Positions 8,207 to 18,195 of a stretch of DNA of 64,000 nt are shown one piece after another. Origin of the DNA: Plebeiibacterium sediminum (lineage in GTDB: Bacteria > Bacteroidota > Bacteroidia > Bacteroidales > Marinilabiliaceae); contig NZ_JAPDPJ010000014.1 in assembly GCF_026013605.1 (NCBI RefSeq), forward strand, positions 44,620 to 108,619, read 5' to 3'. A program made the translations under genes and the position numbers. Every line of letters begins with the position of its first letter. The stretch's first letter is position 1. Under the pieces are notes generated by a model. The model was not told where the DNA came from, did no database searches, and worked only from the letters and a program-made list of their open reading frames with translations.

Positions 8207-10921
8207 CTAATTTATTAAAGAATCTATTTTCTTATATTTTTCTATCACCTCTCCTTGCACATACCCAACCCTTCTTGGCCTTTCTACTCTGCTCTCTACT
8301 TTTATATAGGATGATATCAGCTTATTTACATCCTCATATTTTATAAGATTTAAATCACTTTCAGATTCACTTTCACTATATATTATTCTACTGGCATGAA
8401 TCAGCTTTAACTTCTCAAATAAGTTTCTGCACTCCCTGGCATTACCAAAGTGTTTTGTTTTTTCTTTTGATAAAATTGTAATAAAGTTATTCATCGCCTC
8501 AATTGCTGATTCTTCAAGAACATAATTTGCAGCATCAACCATTTGAAGAAATATTTGTGCCAATGCAGCTTCATTATAGTCATTAAAGTTTATATGATAT
8601 GGAAAACGACTGGCTATACCAGGATTTGAATCTAAAAACGGAAGCATTAATTCAGGATAACCGGCCATAATAACACAGGTTGAATCTTTTATATTTTCCA
8701 TTTCTGCAACTAAAGTATCAATGGCTTCTATTCCATAATCCTTTTCACTATCTCTTTTATACAATGCATACGCTTCATCTATAAACAAGATACCTCCTCG
8801 TGCCTGATCAATAAAGTTTTTCATATTAATTGCAGTCTGTCCAATAAATTGCCCAACAATATCATGACGTTTTACAATCACAACATGACCTTTACTTAAA
8901 ACACCAATACTTTTATATATCTCGCCTAGAATTGAAGCAACAGTAGTTTTTCCAGTTCCCGGGTTACCTGAAAAGATTGCGTTTAAAGACACTTCATCAT
9001 TTGATTTTCTAAGCTTGGTCATTTTAACAAAAGCCGCATTGTCTTTAATTCCCTGTTTAACATCATCCAGTCCAACTAAATTGTCTAAATCCTGCATAAT
9101 TTGAGCTAAAGGACGTTGTTCTTCTAATGAATATTCATCTTTTATAGCATCATAAACATCAGACCTTGTAATCACTTTCAACGACTTTCCCTGCAATTCA
9201 CTATCTCTGATAGCATTATAGTATCTTACCTCACGATCCAACATCGTTGATAGCATTGGCCTAAACTGATTTGGAGTTAATTGCTTTTTCAAATATTGAA
9301 AATATTCTAACGCCAAATCTTTTGCATCATCATTTAAAGAATATTGCTTCTCTTTTAATCGATTTTGGAAATAACTCAGAAGATGATTCTCTGAATACTG
9401 ACTAAATTGAAATATGTGTTGAAAACAAACCCTTAACAATGGATATAAGGCATCTTGTTTTTCCCAAGCTGACTTTTCAATAGAAAGAATGAATATATTC
9501 TTTGTATCTCGTTCCATATGATTGCACAAAATTTGAACTAAATCTGATTTTGTTACATCCAGATTCATCAAACGTTCGGCTTTCAATTCTTTTTCCAGAT
9601 TTTCAATAACGATAATCTTTCGTCCCTGTGATTCCAGAAAATTCCGTAGACTATCAGCTGAATCAATTTCATTAAAATTATATTGAACTACCTCTATTTT
9701 ACCATCTCCAAAGATTTCATCGTTAACCGATTTTAAAAAGTATTTAGCGGTTTCAACACCAGCAATATTGTTGGAATTAACCAACACCATATTTAGGGAT
9801 AATTCAAATATATTATTAAGATTACTCTCATCTGAAAATAAAGGTTTGAGCTCATCTATATAGTTAAGAAATTCAACCGGAGCAATATCTTTAATTTGCA
9901 GATCATCCGGATCATCCTTTGTCAATACTTTTTTAATACTATCCGGCTGTAAATAAGTAGACAGACTATTCACAAATTCGTAAAAATCACTCGACACATC
10001 ATCCAACTCATCCTCAGGTAATGTTTTAATATCAAAATCACCCAGTAATAAAAAATTAACTTCTTCTCCCAAATCACATTGGTCATTATAATCACCAAAA
10101 GGATCTTCGCCATCACCTGAAAGAGCTAAAGATAAAACTTCGATCTCTCTTTCTTCTGGTAAAATATCATTTAACACAGAAAGCATCTCTTCACGTTTTA
10201 AGGAAATACGTTTACACTCTTCAGAATTAGCATCCTCCTCATCTATAACAATAAAAAAATGAATCATATAAATTACATAATTCCTTTCCGCATCATATTT
10301 ATGCCCTGCTTCTGTTATCAATAAGAGATCGACATCTTTCATGCCGGTAAATAAAATTCTAACATTGACATCTGATATTTGTCGTTGAATTTCCCTTAAA
10401 AACACTTTTTTCCACCCTTGATTTATATCTTCTAAATAATCAATATATAAATCAAATGCATCGTTCATCTGATTATTTGCAAGTTTCTGATTTGCTTTAT
10501 TTATATAGTCCCAATTATTCATTTCTTTCTTTTTTTGTTCTTCTATTACTTCTTTCTCAATAAAATGAAAAGGAGCTTTTGTTAAACATTCAAAATCTTC
10601 CCCGGCTTCGTATAAATCTTCATCATCACCAGGATAATACCAAAAAATATCTATTCTATGATGTTGAACTAGTTTGTCGATCTTAATCAGAAGGTTATTT
10701 ATTTCTCTAACAACAGAATTAGGTACATAATCCATACAGAAATTAACTGTAGTATATTCTTTGGGTGAATCAAAATAAAGATCCATCCAATCCATCAGTT
10801 CCTGAAATAAATCTCTTTGATCGGAACAATACATTCCCTTAATCCAAATTTCACCAGAGTATGCATCTGCGGTAATTTCTGCATTTGTGTGAAAGGTCGA
10901 TATTTTAAGGTTCTCCAACAT
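8207..10921 (-). CDS. SiaC-like domain fused to a CbxX/CfxQ-type AAA+ ATPase
   Basis: A 904-residue cytoplasmic protein. Residues 1-125 match the SiaC/DUF1987 fold (IWIKGMYC, YFDSPKEYTTVNF, WYYPGDDEDLYEAGEDF). They closely resemble the free SiaC-like protein encoded at 40627-41007. The phospho-acceptor Thr68 of that family is Asn68 here. A middle region (about 370-570) looks like an AAA module without a working P-loop. The C-terminal AAA+ module (about 612-870) is intact: Walker A GNPGTGKTT at 652-660, Walker B ILFIDEAYA at 711-719, an AGYPE sensor motif and GIASRFPYHI arginine-finger region. This subfamily typically remodels protein complexes. It is the first gene of the caspase/CHASE2 operon, so the natural inference is an ATP-driven regulator or loader of that system. 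Confidence 0.85.
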   Translation of the reverse strand: MLENLKISTFHTNAEITADAYSGEIWIKGMYCSDQRDLFQELMDWMDLYFDSPKEYTTVNFCMDYVPNSVVREINNLLIKIDKLVQHHRIDIFWYYPGDDEDLYEAGEDFECLTKAPFHFIEKEVIEEQKKKEMNNWDYINKANQKLANNQMNDAFDLYIDYLEDINQGWKKVFLREIQRQISDVNVRILFTGMKDVDLLLITEAGHKYDAERNYVIYMIHFFIVIDEEDANSEECKRISLKREEMLSVLNDILPEEREIEVLSLALSGDGEDPFGDYNDQCDLGEEVNFLLLGDFDIKTLPEDELDDVSSDFYEFVNSLSTYLQPDSIKKVLTKDDPDDLQIKDIAPVEFLNYIDELKPLFSDESNLNNIFELSLNMVLVNSNNIAGVETAKYFLKSVNDEIFGDGKIEVVQYNFNEIDSADSLRNFLESQGRKIIVIENLEKELKAERLMNLDVTKSDLVQILCNHMERDTKNIFILSIEKSAWEKQDALYPLLRVCFQHIFQFSQYSENHLLSYFQNRLKEKQYSLNDDAKDLALEYFQYLKKQLTPNQFRPMLSTMLDREVRYYNAIRDSELQGKSLKVITRSDVYDAIKDEYSLEEQRPLAQIMQDLDNLVGLDDVKQGIKDNAAFVKMTKLRKSNDEVSLNAIFSGNPGTGKTTVASILGEIYKSIGVLSKGHVVIVKRHDIVGQFIGQTAINMKNFIDQARGGILFIDEAYALYKRDSEKDYGIEAIDTLVAEMENIKDSTCVIMAGYPELMLPFLDSNPGIASRFPYHINFNDYNEAALAQIFLQMVDAANYVLEESAIEAMNNFITILSKEKTKHFGNARECRNLFEKLKLIHASRIIYSESESESDLNLIKYEDVNKLISSYIKVESRVERPRRVGYVQGEVIEKYKKIDSLIN

Positions 10922-11213
10922 CTGGTTTCTAGAAATTCAATTTTACAACTTAAAACTATCAATATTTTAGTTATTTAAATTGCTATAAAACAAAATAGAA
11001 TCGAATATGTGACCAATAGTTGGAATTGTTTGATAAATGACTAAACTTCAAAAGAAGAGAATATCTGTTTATAATTTGATAAGGCACAGATTAATCTTTA
11101 TTAGAATAATCTAATCAACAATGTAGAGAATGATATCAGGAGAAAGATAGATGAACCAAACAACAAAGTTATTTATTATCTGATCCAATCCAGTATTAAG
11201 TATAACACAGCGT

Positions 11214-12629
11214 TTATACTTCCTTCGTAATATTAAGTTTTTTCATTTTGGCGAGTAAAGTTGTTCTCTTTAGTCCAAGTAACTCTGCAGCTCCATACTC
11301 ACCTCCTATTTTCCAAGATGTTTTTTCAAGAACTTTTAAGATATGTTTTCGTTCAACGTTAGTTAAAGTTAGATCAATTTGCTCATCAATTACTTTATCG
11401 TGGAAGATTAATTGATCAACATTTAAATTTGAATTTGAAGAAATAATTACACCACGTTCTATCACATTTTCTAATTCTCTAACATTACCCGGCCAATCAT
11501 ATTGTTTCATAAAAGCCATCTTGGGAGCTAATATTGATTTAATGTTCTTACCATACTTTTTATTAAACTTTGCAATAAAATGATTGATTAAAACAGGAAT
11601 ATCATCCCTACGTTCTCTTAAAGGAGGAATATTTAACTGAAATATGTTTAATCTGTAATACAAATCAAGTCTAAAACGTCCGTTTTTTATTTCTTCATTA
11701 ATATCTCTGTTAGTAGCAGCAATAACTCTCAAATTTAGTTGAATTTGGTCCTTACCTCCAATGCGTTCTACAACGTTTTCTTGTAAAACTCTGAGTAACT
11801 TTGTTTGCATTAACATAGGCATTTCTCCTATTTCATCCAGAAATATGGTTCCATTATTGGCCAGTTCAAATTTACCTTTACTCATATTTTTGGCATCAGT
11901 ATAGGCTCCTGCCTCATGACCAAACAACTCATTTTCAATTAAACTATCAGGTATGGCTGCACAGTTAACAGAAATAAAGGGTCCTGAATTGTTGCTCGCC
12001 TTATGAATGGCACGTGCTATCAGTTCTTTTCCAGTGCCAGTTTCTCCTGTTATCAAAACCGAAGCGTTAGTTGAAGCAATTACTTTTAATTGTTCCAACA
12101 ACCCTTTTAATTGAGCATTATAAGTAACAATTTCACTGTTATTATAAGAATCATTCAATTCATTTCTTAAATAAATAACTTCATCCTGTAATTTTTGCTG
12201 TAGTAAATTAAGCGCTTCGTTTTTCTGTTCCAGTTCCTGAACTAATTGCTTGTTTTTTATCGATGAATAATATTTATCTATAGCATTATCAATTTCAAAA
12301 CCTAAGCTTTCCTCTTTCCACGGCTTCAATAAGAATCTATAAACACGACCTATTTCTAATGATTCTTTAACTGTATCAAAGTCCAAATAACCAGACAATA
12401 TCATAAAAACAGTATCAGGATAATTTTCTTTTTCGCGTTTTATAAATTCAGTACCAGTTTCCCCAGGCATTCTCTGATCAGTAATTACAACACATATTTT
12501 ATGCTGTTGTAATATTGCAGAACCTTCTTGCCCTGAACCTGCCAAAAAAATATTAAACCTATCAAAAAAACAAGCATAAAATACATCAAGGTTTGGTTGC
12601 TCATCATCAATGTATAAGATGTTACTCAT
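11214..12629 (-). CDS. Sigma-54-dependent response regulator (NtrC family)
   Basis: A 471-residue regulator. Receiver domain 1-110 has DDE at 8-10, phospho-acceptor Asp51 (VITDQRMPG) and Lys102 (LLKPW). A coiled-coil linker covers about 125-165. The sigma-54 AAA+ domain has Walker A GETGTGKE at 195-202, Walker B TIFLDEIGEM at 261-270 and an arginine-finger region RFRLDLYYRL. A Fis-type helix-turn-helix ends the protein (AAELLGLKRTTLLAKMKK). The sigma-54 contact loop reads GAYTDA (241-246) rather than GAFTGA. No histidine kinase is adjacent. It lies 292 bp upstream of the AAA+/caspase operon on the same strand and might control it, but that is only positional. Confidence 0.93.
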   Translation of the reverse strand: MSNILYIDDEQPNLDVFYACFFDRFNIFLAGSGQEGSAILQQHKICVVITDQRMPGETGTEFIKREKENYPDTVFMILSGYLDFDTVKESLEIGRVYRFLLKPWKEESLGFEIDNAIDKYYSSIKNKQLVQELEQKNEALNLLQQKLQDEVIYLRNELNDSYNNSEIVTYNAQLKGLLEQLKVIASTNASVLITGETGTGKELIARAIHKASNNSGPFISVNCAAIPDSLIENELFGHEAGAYTDAKNMSKGKFELANNGTIFLDEIGEMPMLMQTKLLRVLQENVVERIGGKDQIQLNLRVIAATNRDINEEIKNGRFRLDLYYRLNIFQLNIPPLRERRDDIPVLINHFIAKFNKKYGKNIKSILAPKMAFMKQYDWPGNVRELENVIERGVIISSNSNLNVDQLIFHDKVIDEQIDLTLTNVERKHILKVLEKTSWKIGGEYGAAELLGLKRTTLLAKMKKLNITKEV

Positions 12630-13184
12630 ATAATTTTCTTATTTCTCCCGTGAAAAATCTGTAATAAAAAACAAGGACGCCAAAATTACTGATTCAAGTT
12701 GGTTATATCGCAATATGAGTTTAAATATTAATAATCAAAAGAAGGATTTTCATCAAAAGACACTTGATATAATATTCATATTCAACACAAACATCCGGAA
12801 CACAAAAAAACACTTTAATTACCTATACCTCAACCACATAAACTCATTTTGAAATTTAACAATACATTAAAACAATAGTGTCGAAATAATGACTTTTTGT
12901 ATTATTTCTGTCAATATTTAGTCAGTATTAAACTAATAAGATGCTTCCTAAAAAATATATAAAACTAACATTCAATTACATATATAGATTGGTAAAATAA
13001 TTGATATATAACACTGCACTAATAATATTTTTTATAACCACAATGATGTAATAGTAATGATTTGTTATGGACAGGTTTTTAGAATCCTTAATTTGTAATA
13101 TCAGAAAAGAAGGCTATGTAAGCAATTGAAAATTGCAATGCAACACACAATAATACCCACACACTTAAACAAATAATACTTAAA
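12630..13184. other. Intergenic region of 555 bp
   Basis: AT-rich DNA between the divergent response regulator and chemoreceptor genes. It contains a promoter candidate for the regulator (12681-12713). I see no gene, hairpin terminator or known motif for the chemoreceptor side. Confidence 0.6.
12681..12713 (-). promoter_or_regulatory. Putative promoter of the NtrC-type regulator gene
   Basis: On the minus strand a TAATTTTG minus-7 box (12681-12688) lies 22 bp after a TTG (12711-12713). The spacing is slightly long for the TTG-N19-21-TAnnTTTG layout. The transcript would have a leader of about 45 nt. Confidence 0.4.
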
Positions 13185-15092
13185 ATGAAATTCAACGATT
13201 TTAAATTAAAGAAACGTATCAACATTACCATTATTACCATGATAGTTGTAGTATTTGCTGTAATAGGTTTTATAATTACAAGCAATCAGAAAGACGCTAT
13301 TGTAAAAAATACTCAGGAGCAAATGAACATGCATGTTAAGGATCTCGTGGAAATCCTTAATTCGCATGTACAAGGCAAACAATCTTTAGTGAATATGTCG
13401 TTAAATGATGCTCATAGGTTATTTTATAGTAAAGGGGCAATTAATTTATCTGATAAAAAAACAGAGACAACCATAACGTTGGACAATTCAATAGTAAAAC
13501 AAATTACCTTCAACAGCTTAACTCAAAACAACGTTGCACTCTTTAACAACAATATGTTTGTTGATGAGCTAAAACACGATTCAATAAATGTTGCCAGTAT
13601 ATTTCAGAGAACAAATGAGGGATATTTAAGAATTTCCACATCTGTTACAGACCATAATGGGGATCGGGCTTTAGGAACTATAATTCCTGACTCATCAGAA
13701 ATTATAAAAACAATTGAACAGAAAAAAAACTTCTATGGAAGGGCCTTTGTAATTGATGACTGGTATTTAACTGCCTATGAACCTATTATTATAAATGGGA
13801 ATATTGAAGGTATGCTATCTGTTGCAATAAAAGAGAAAGACTATAATTATCTTAAACATGAGTTTTCATCAAGAAAATATTTTTCTGAAGGTTATCCTTT
13901 GATTGTTGATAGTGAAGGGAATTTAATTATCCATCCAACCAATGAAGGTGAAAACATTTCGGATAAATTATATTTTAAAGATATAAAAGATGCATCCAAA
14001 GCTATATTTAATCATTCACGTTATAAATGGCCTGAAACAGAGGATGGAGAATGGAAGCAGCAGTATTTTAAATATTTTAAACCCTATGATAGTTATATCT
14101 GTGTATCGCTGTATGAAAAAGATATGTATCATAGTTTACAAGTAACCACCAATATTAGTGCAATTGGTATTATAATCAGTATTATACTATTATCCGGTTG
14201 TATTTACCTATTAATGGGACCTATTCTTAAAACTATCAATGAAATTTCTGATATATCCTCAAATATTTCACAAGGAAATTTAGATGTAAAAATTGAGGTT
14301 AATGGAAAAGATGAGTTGGCAGAAACAGCCAATTCATTGCAAATTATGGTCAAAAAATTAAAAGAGATTATATCAGAAGTTGTTGCTGGGTCAAATAATA
14401 TTGCTGTTGCAAGTCAACAATTAAGTAACTCTTCACAGATACTTAGTCAAAATGCAAATGAACAAGCTGCTTCAGTTGAAGAAATTTCCAGTACAATGGA
14501 AGAAATGGCAGCAAACATTGCTCAAAACTCAAGTAATGCAAGGCATAATGAACAAATATCAGTTCAAACAAAAAAAGGATTGGATGAATTATTTGTGAGT
14601 ACTGAAAATACAATACAAGCAAATAAGATGATAGCTGACAATACAAGTATTATAAAAGAGATTTCATCTCAAATTAATATTTTAGCTTTAAATGCTGCTG
14701 TTGAGGCTGCAAACTCAGGACAACATGGAAGAGGTTTTGCAGTAGTTGCTGCAGAAGTTCGAAAATTGGCAGAAAAGAGTTCTACTGTTTCTGATGAAAT
14801 TGTAAATAAAGTTACCAATGGTGTCAATATAGCTATTGAAACCGGAGATAAAATGAAGTCGTTGCTACCTCATATAAAAACGGTAACTAATTTAACACAA
14901 GAAATTACAGCTGCTAGTAATGAACAAAATGAAGGAGCTTCTCAAATAAATTCATCCATCAATCAATTAAATCAGGTTACTCAGGAAACTGCAGCTGCAA
15001 GTGAAGAATTAGCATCCAGCTCTGAAGAGCTATCTACTCAAGCCGAAAGGTTAAAAGAGCTAGTAGCTTTCTTTAAAACCGATGATAACTAA
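13185..15092 (+). CDS. Methyl-accepting chemotaxis protein with Cache sensor
   Basis: A 635-residue chemoreceptor. Transmembrane helix 1 (about 13-32) is followed by a periplasmic Cache-type sensor of about 290 residues with motifs such as GRAFVIDDWYLTAYEPI and DSEGNLIIHPT. Transmembrane helix 2 (about 325-346), a HAMP linker (about 347-400) and a cytoplasmic signalling coiled coil follow. The hairpin tip with INILALNAAVEAA and GRGFAVVAAEVRKLA is intact, so it should bind CheA/CheW. Gln/Glu-rich methylation stretches flank the tip. No che genes occur in the window, so it must work with a chemosensory array encoded elsewhere. Cache domains usually bind small organic acids or amino acids; the ligand here is unknown. 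Confidence 0.93.
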   Translation: MKFNDFKLKKRINITIITMIVVVFAVIGFIITSNQKDAIVKNTQEQMNMHVKDLVEILNSHVQGKQSLVNMSLNDAHRLFYSKGAINLSDKKTETTITLDNSIVKQITFNSLTQNNVALFNNNMFVDELKHDSINVASIFQRTNEGYLRISTSVTDHNGDRALGTIIPDSSEIIKTIEQKKNFYGRAFVIDDWYLTAYEPIIINGNIEGMLSVAIKEKDYNYLKHEFSSRKYFSEGYPLIVDSEGNLIIHPTNEGENISDKLYFKDIKDASKAIFNHSRYKWPETEDGEWKQQYFKYFKPYDSYICVSLYEKDMYHSLQVTTNISAIGIIISIILLSGCIYLLMGPILKTINEISDISSNISQGNLDVKIEVNGKDELAETANSLQIMVKKLKEIISEVVAGSNNIAVASQQLSNSSQILSQNANEQAASVEEISSTMEEMAANIAQNSSNARHNEQISVQTKKGLDELFVSTENTIQANKMIADNTSIIKEISSQINILALNAAVEAANSGQHGRGFAVVAAEVRKLAEKSSTVSDEIVNKVTNGVNIAIETGDKMKSLLPHIKTVTNLTQEITAASNEQNEGASQINSSINQLNQVTQETAAASEELASSSEELSTQAERLKELVAFFKTDDN

Positions 15093-15144
15093 CACTCAAT
15101 TATATTCTCAACATAAACATATTTTTTCCACAACATATGTTAAA

Positions 15145-15187
15145 CCCTCAATTAGTTAACCTTCTTCTAATTGGGGGTTAATTTTTT
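15145..15187 (+). terminator. Rho-independent terminator after the chemoreceptor gene
   Basis: Arms CCCTCAATTAG (15145-15155) and CTAATTGGGGG (15167-15177) pair with one mismatch around an 11-nt loop. They are followed by TTAATTTTTTG. The tail overlaps the end of the converging histidine kinase gene. Confidence 0.7.
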
Positions 15188-17949
15188 GTGGTAGCTTCCT
15201 GACGAAATGCGGGTAATTCAATATAAAATGCTGTACCACTATTTTTTTCGGTCTCAAACCAGATTGAACCTTCATGTTCTTCAATGATTTTATAAGTCAG
15301 ATACAATCCCAATCCGGAACCCTGACCTACGTCTTTTGTTGTATAAAAAGGGTCAAATATCTTTTTCTTTTTATCAAAATCAATCCCTACTCCGTTATCT
15401 TTAATGGTCACCTGAACTACATCTTTCTCTGTAATATATTTTGTAATAATTATTATTTCACCAGAATCTTTAATAGAATCAATACTATTTGAAATTAAAT
15501 TTGTAAATACTTGTTGTATACGCCCCGGAATACAATAAATATCTGGAATTTGAGAAAAGTCTTTAATAACTTCAATGCTCTTAGATTTTAAAGCGCTTTC
15601 AAATAACACGATAGTACCATCAATCAATTTATCAATATCATAATTGGTAAAATCCGTAGTTTTATTTCTTGAGAATGTCCGCATACTATAAACAATATCA
15701 ATAACCCGGGCAATTCCATTCTCCATAATCTTAATCATCTTATCTCCGGTTTCAAAATAAGATCCTATTTGAGATTCTATATCCTTAGTATCTCCTCCCC
15801 TATGTTCTAACAAAGCACTTATTGCAGTCTTGATCCTAAGAAATGTTTTATTAAATGCTGTCATTCCAGCATTTACATAATTCACCGGATTATTAATTTC
15901 ATGGGCCAGGCCAGCAGTTAAAACACCCAATGCAGCCATCTTTTCCGATTCAATGAGTTTTTCCTGAGTATTTTTCAAAATATCAAGTGTAGTTTCAAGA
16001 TGTTTCTTCTCTGCTTCTAATTGGGCAGATTTATTTGAAATTTCTTTATTAACCTTCAGTAGCTGCAATTCTGCATTAATTAGCTCACTAATATCCATAT
16101 TTACTCCAACAGCACGTATTGCTTTTCCCTCTCCATCTCTTTTTAATACTTTACCTGCATCAAGTATCCACTTCCAGTTACCATCCTTCATAAGTAACCT
16201 GTGCTTCAATCTAAAAAATGGTATCTTCTTCTCTAAGTGATGATCTAATTCATCCATTACCTTAGGCTTATCTTCAGGATGTACCAAACTTTTCCATGTA
16301 TCCAAACGATGAGCTAGTTCATCTATTTCATAACCTAGCATAGTAGCCCATCTTTCACTAAAATAGAGTTCCCCTGTTTCTACATTCCAATCCCACAAGC
16401 CCAAATCTGCACCTTGCAATGCCAACTGAAGTCGTTCTTCACTATTCTTTAACTCCTCCTCTATTTTCTTTTGTTCTGTAATGTCATGTATAGAGGCTAG
16501 CATCATTTCCTCCTTATTAAACTTAACAATGGATACCTGATTGATAATATTAAGTAAGCGTCCACTTTTAGTTTTCAATACAGAGGTAAATGTTGTCTTT
16601 TTTGTAGTATTGATAATTTCAATAGTTTTATCGTACCACTCTTTTCCATTATATGAGGATATCTCATAAAAGTGCATTCCATATAATTCTTCTGAACTAT
16701 ATTCTAATAATTCTATTGTTGCCTCATTAAAGAACCTAATACGCCCTTTTTTATCTGTAATTACAATTGGATTATAAGCATTCTTAAAAATTACGCCATA
16801 ACGAGTCTCACTTTCTTTGAACTTATCTTCAACAAGTTTCCTTAATGTAATATCCTGGAAACTCGTCATTAACAATGTCTCTTCGTTTAAGCTAACTGTA
16901 TTTACATTAATAATAAATGTTTTCCTCTTTCCTGATTTTAACTTAACAGCAACCTCTAATCCATGAACTGATCCATTTTTTTTTAAGTCTTGAAGCATTT
17001 TATTTCTTGTTTCAACTTTATCATAAAAATCAATGATATTTGATGATAAAAGCTCCTTTTTATTAGCTCCAGACACATTGAGTAACGCCTGATTTACATC
17101 TACAAATGTTCCATCATAACGCGTAAGAGCAGTACCTATTGGTGAGTTCTTATAAAAAGCTTTGAATTTTTCTTCACTTTCCTTTAGATTCTGATTTACT
17201 TTTTCGAGTTCACTAATATCTTCATAAATGCTCATTAATAAGTTCTCGCCATTTGAAACAAAAGGTAAAAACTTACAACTAAGCTTAACTGGTTTTCCAA
17301 ATGTACTTACAGACGAATAAATTATTTTCTCTTGCTTATTATTATTAATAGCACTAATTGCAGCATCATACAAGCCTGTTGTTTTCCATGCCTGCACCTC
17401 TCTAAAATTGTAGTCAATCAACTGACTTACTGAAGCTCCAATCATTTGAGCTGCGGCTCTATTAGCAAAAACACATCGCCCCTCAGCATTAAAAATCGTA
17501 ATACCTATAGATATTTCATCAACAATTAATTGATTATATTCAGATAAATCTAATATTTCCCGTTTTGCATAGCTATTTTGAATAGCTTCTTTGAGCTTTT
17601 TATTTAAAAATTTTGGGTCTTTTTTAGCACCACTTATATCAAGTAATGTACAATATGAAATATTATCTCCCTCTGATGATACCTGGTTAAATCTTAATGA
17701 AAAAAATTTTTCTTGAGGATTTATAATTAATCTCGTATCAAATTGTTGATTCTTCATTGATACTTCATCAAACTCCAAGGGTAATTCAAATAGCTTATTA
17801 ATGGGTAATCCAACACATTCAGTTTTCTTTAAGCCTGTTAATTTTATAAAACTTTCATTTACGTCAGATACTATACCTTGCTCATGAACAATAACAGCTT
17901 CTGCAAAAATAGAGAGCGCACTGAGAAAATTATTCCTGGAGATATTCAT
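15178..17949 (-). CDS. Soluble multi-PAS sensor histidine kinase
   Basis: A 923-residue protein without transmembrane helices. About five PAS/PAC units precede the kinase (roughly 5-110, 145-250, 265-375, 385-495 and 510-630). The fifth is the PAS_3 type (LGLWDWNVETGELYFSERW). A short coiled coil leads into HisKA with phospho-acceptor His683 (GLAHEINNPVN) and a complete HATPase domain (N box NLISNSIDS, DNGVGI, GSGLGL). It has no receiver domain and no adjacent response regulator, so it is an orphan kinase. Many PAS units suggest integration of several cytoplasmic signals (redox, oxygen or small ligands). A minus-7 box is at 17969-17976. Confidence 0.92.
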   Translation of the reverse strand: MNISRNNFLSALSIFAEAVIVHEQGIVSDVNESFIKLTGLKKTECVGLPINKLFELPLEFDEVSMKNQQFDTRLIINPQEKFFSLRFNQVSSEGDNISYCTLLDISGAKKDPKFLNKKLKEAIQNSYAKREILDLSEYNQLIVDEISIGITIFNAEGRCVFANRAAAQMIGASVSQLIDYNFREVQAWKTTGLYDAAISAINNNKQEKIIYSSVSTFGKPVKLSCKFLPFVSNGENLLMSIYEDISELEKVNQNLKESEEKFKAFYKNSPIGTALTRYDGTFVDVNQALLNVSGANKKELLSSNIIDFYDKVETRNKMLQDLKKNGSVHGLEVAVKLKSGKRKTFIINVNTVSLNEETLLMTSFQDITLRKLVEDKFKESETRYGVIFKNAYNPIVITDKKGRIRFFNEATIELLEYSSEELYGMHFYEISSYNGKEWYDKTIEIINTTKKTTFTSVLKTKSGRLLNIINQVSIVKFNKEEMMLASIHDITEQKKIEEELKNSEERLQLALQGADLGLWDWNVETGELYFSERWATMLGYEIDELAHRLDTWKSLVHPEDKPKVMDELDHHLEKKIPFFRLKHRLLMKDGNWKWILDAGKVLKRDGEGKAIRAVGVNMDISELINAELQLLKVNKEISNKSAQLEAEKKHLETTLDILKNTQEKLIESEKMAALGVLTAGLAHEINNPVNYVNAGMTAFNKTFLRIKTAISALLEHRGGDTKDIESQIGSYFETGDKMIKIMENGIARVIDIVYSMRTFSRNKTTDFTNYDIDKLIDGTIVLFESALKSKSIEVIKDFSQIPDIYCIPGRIQQVFTNLISNSIDSIKDSGEIIIITKYITEKDVVQVTIKDNGVGIDFDKKKKIFDPFYTTKDVGQGSGLGLYLTYKIIEEHEGSIWFETEKNSGTAFYIELPAFRQEATTKN

Positions 17950-17968
17950 ATATACTTCATTTTTGAAG

Positions 17969-17976
17969 CAAATTTA
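17969..17976 (-). promoter_or_regulatory. Putative promoter, minus-7 box
   Basis: On the minus strand it reads TAAATTTG, 19 bp before the start codon of the multi-PAS kinase gene. No matching TTG is evident upstream. Confidence 0.3.
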
Positions 17977-18195
17977 GTCAAACAAACAGTTTTGTTACAT
18001 TAAAAAATAAGAATTAGTTACTATGGTTATCTAAAACTTTATGGGTAAACAACCTCGATAAACAATACATCCTCATCAAAAAAAAATACCAAAAACTTCA
18101 GCTATTTTATCACTGGATTTTATGTACAAATTATATTAACTTTTAAAAACCAAGAGAGACAGATATTTAAAGTAAAGTAATCTAATTAGGGGAAT

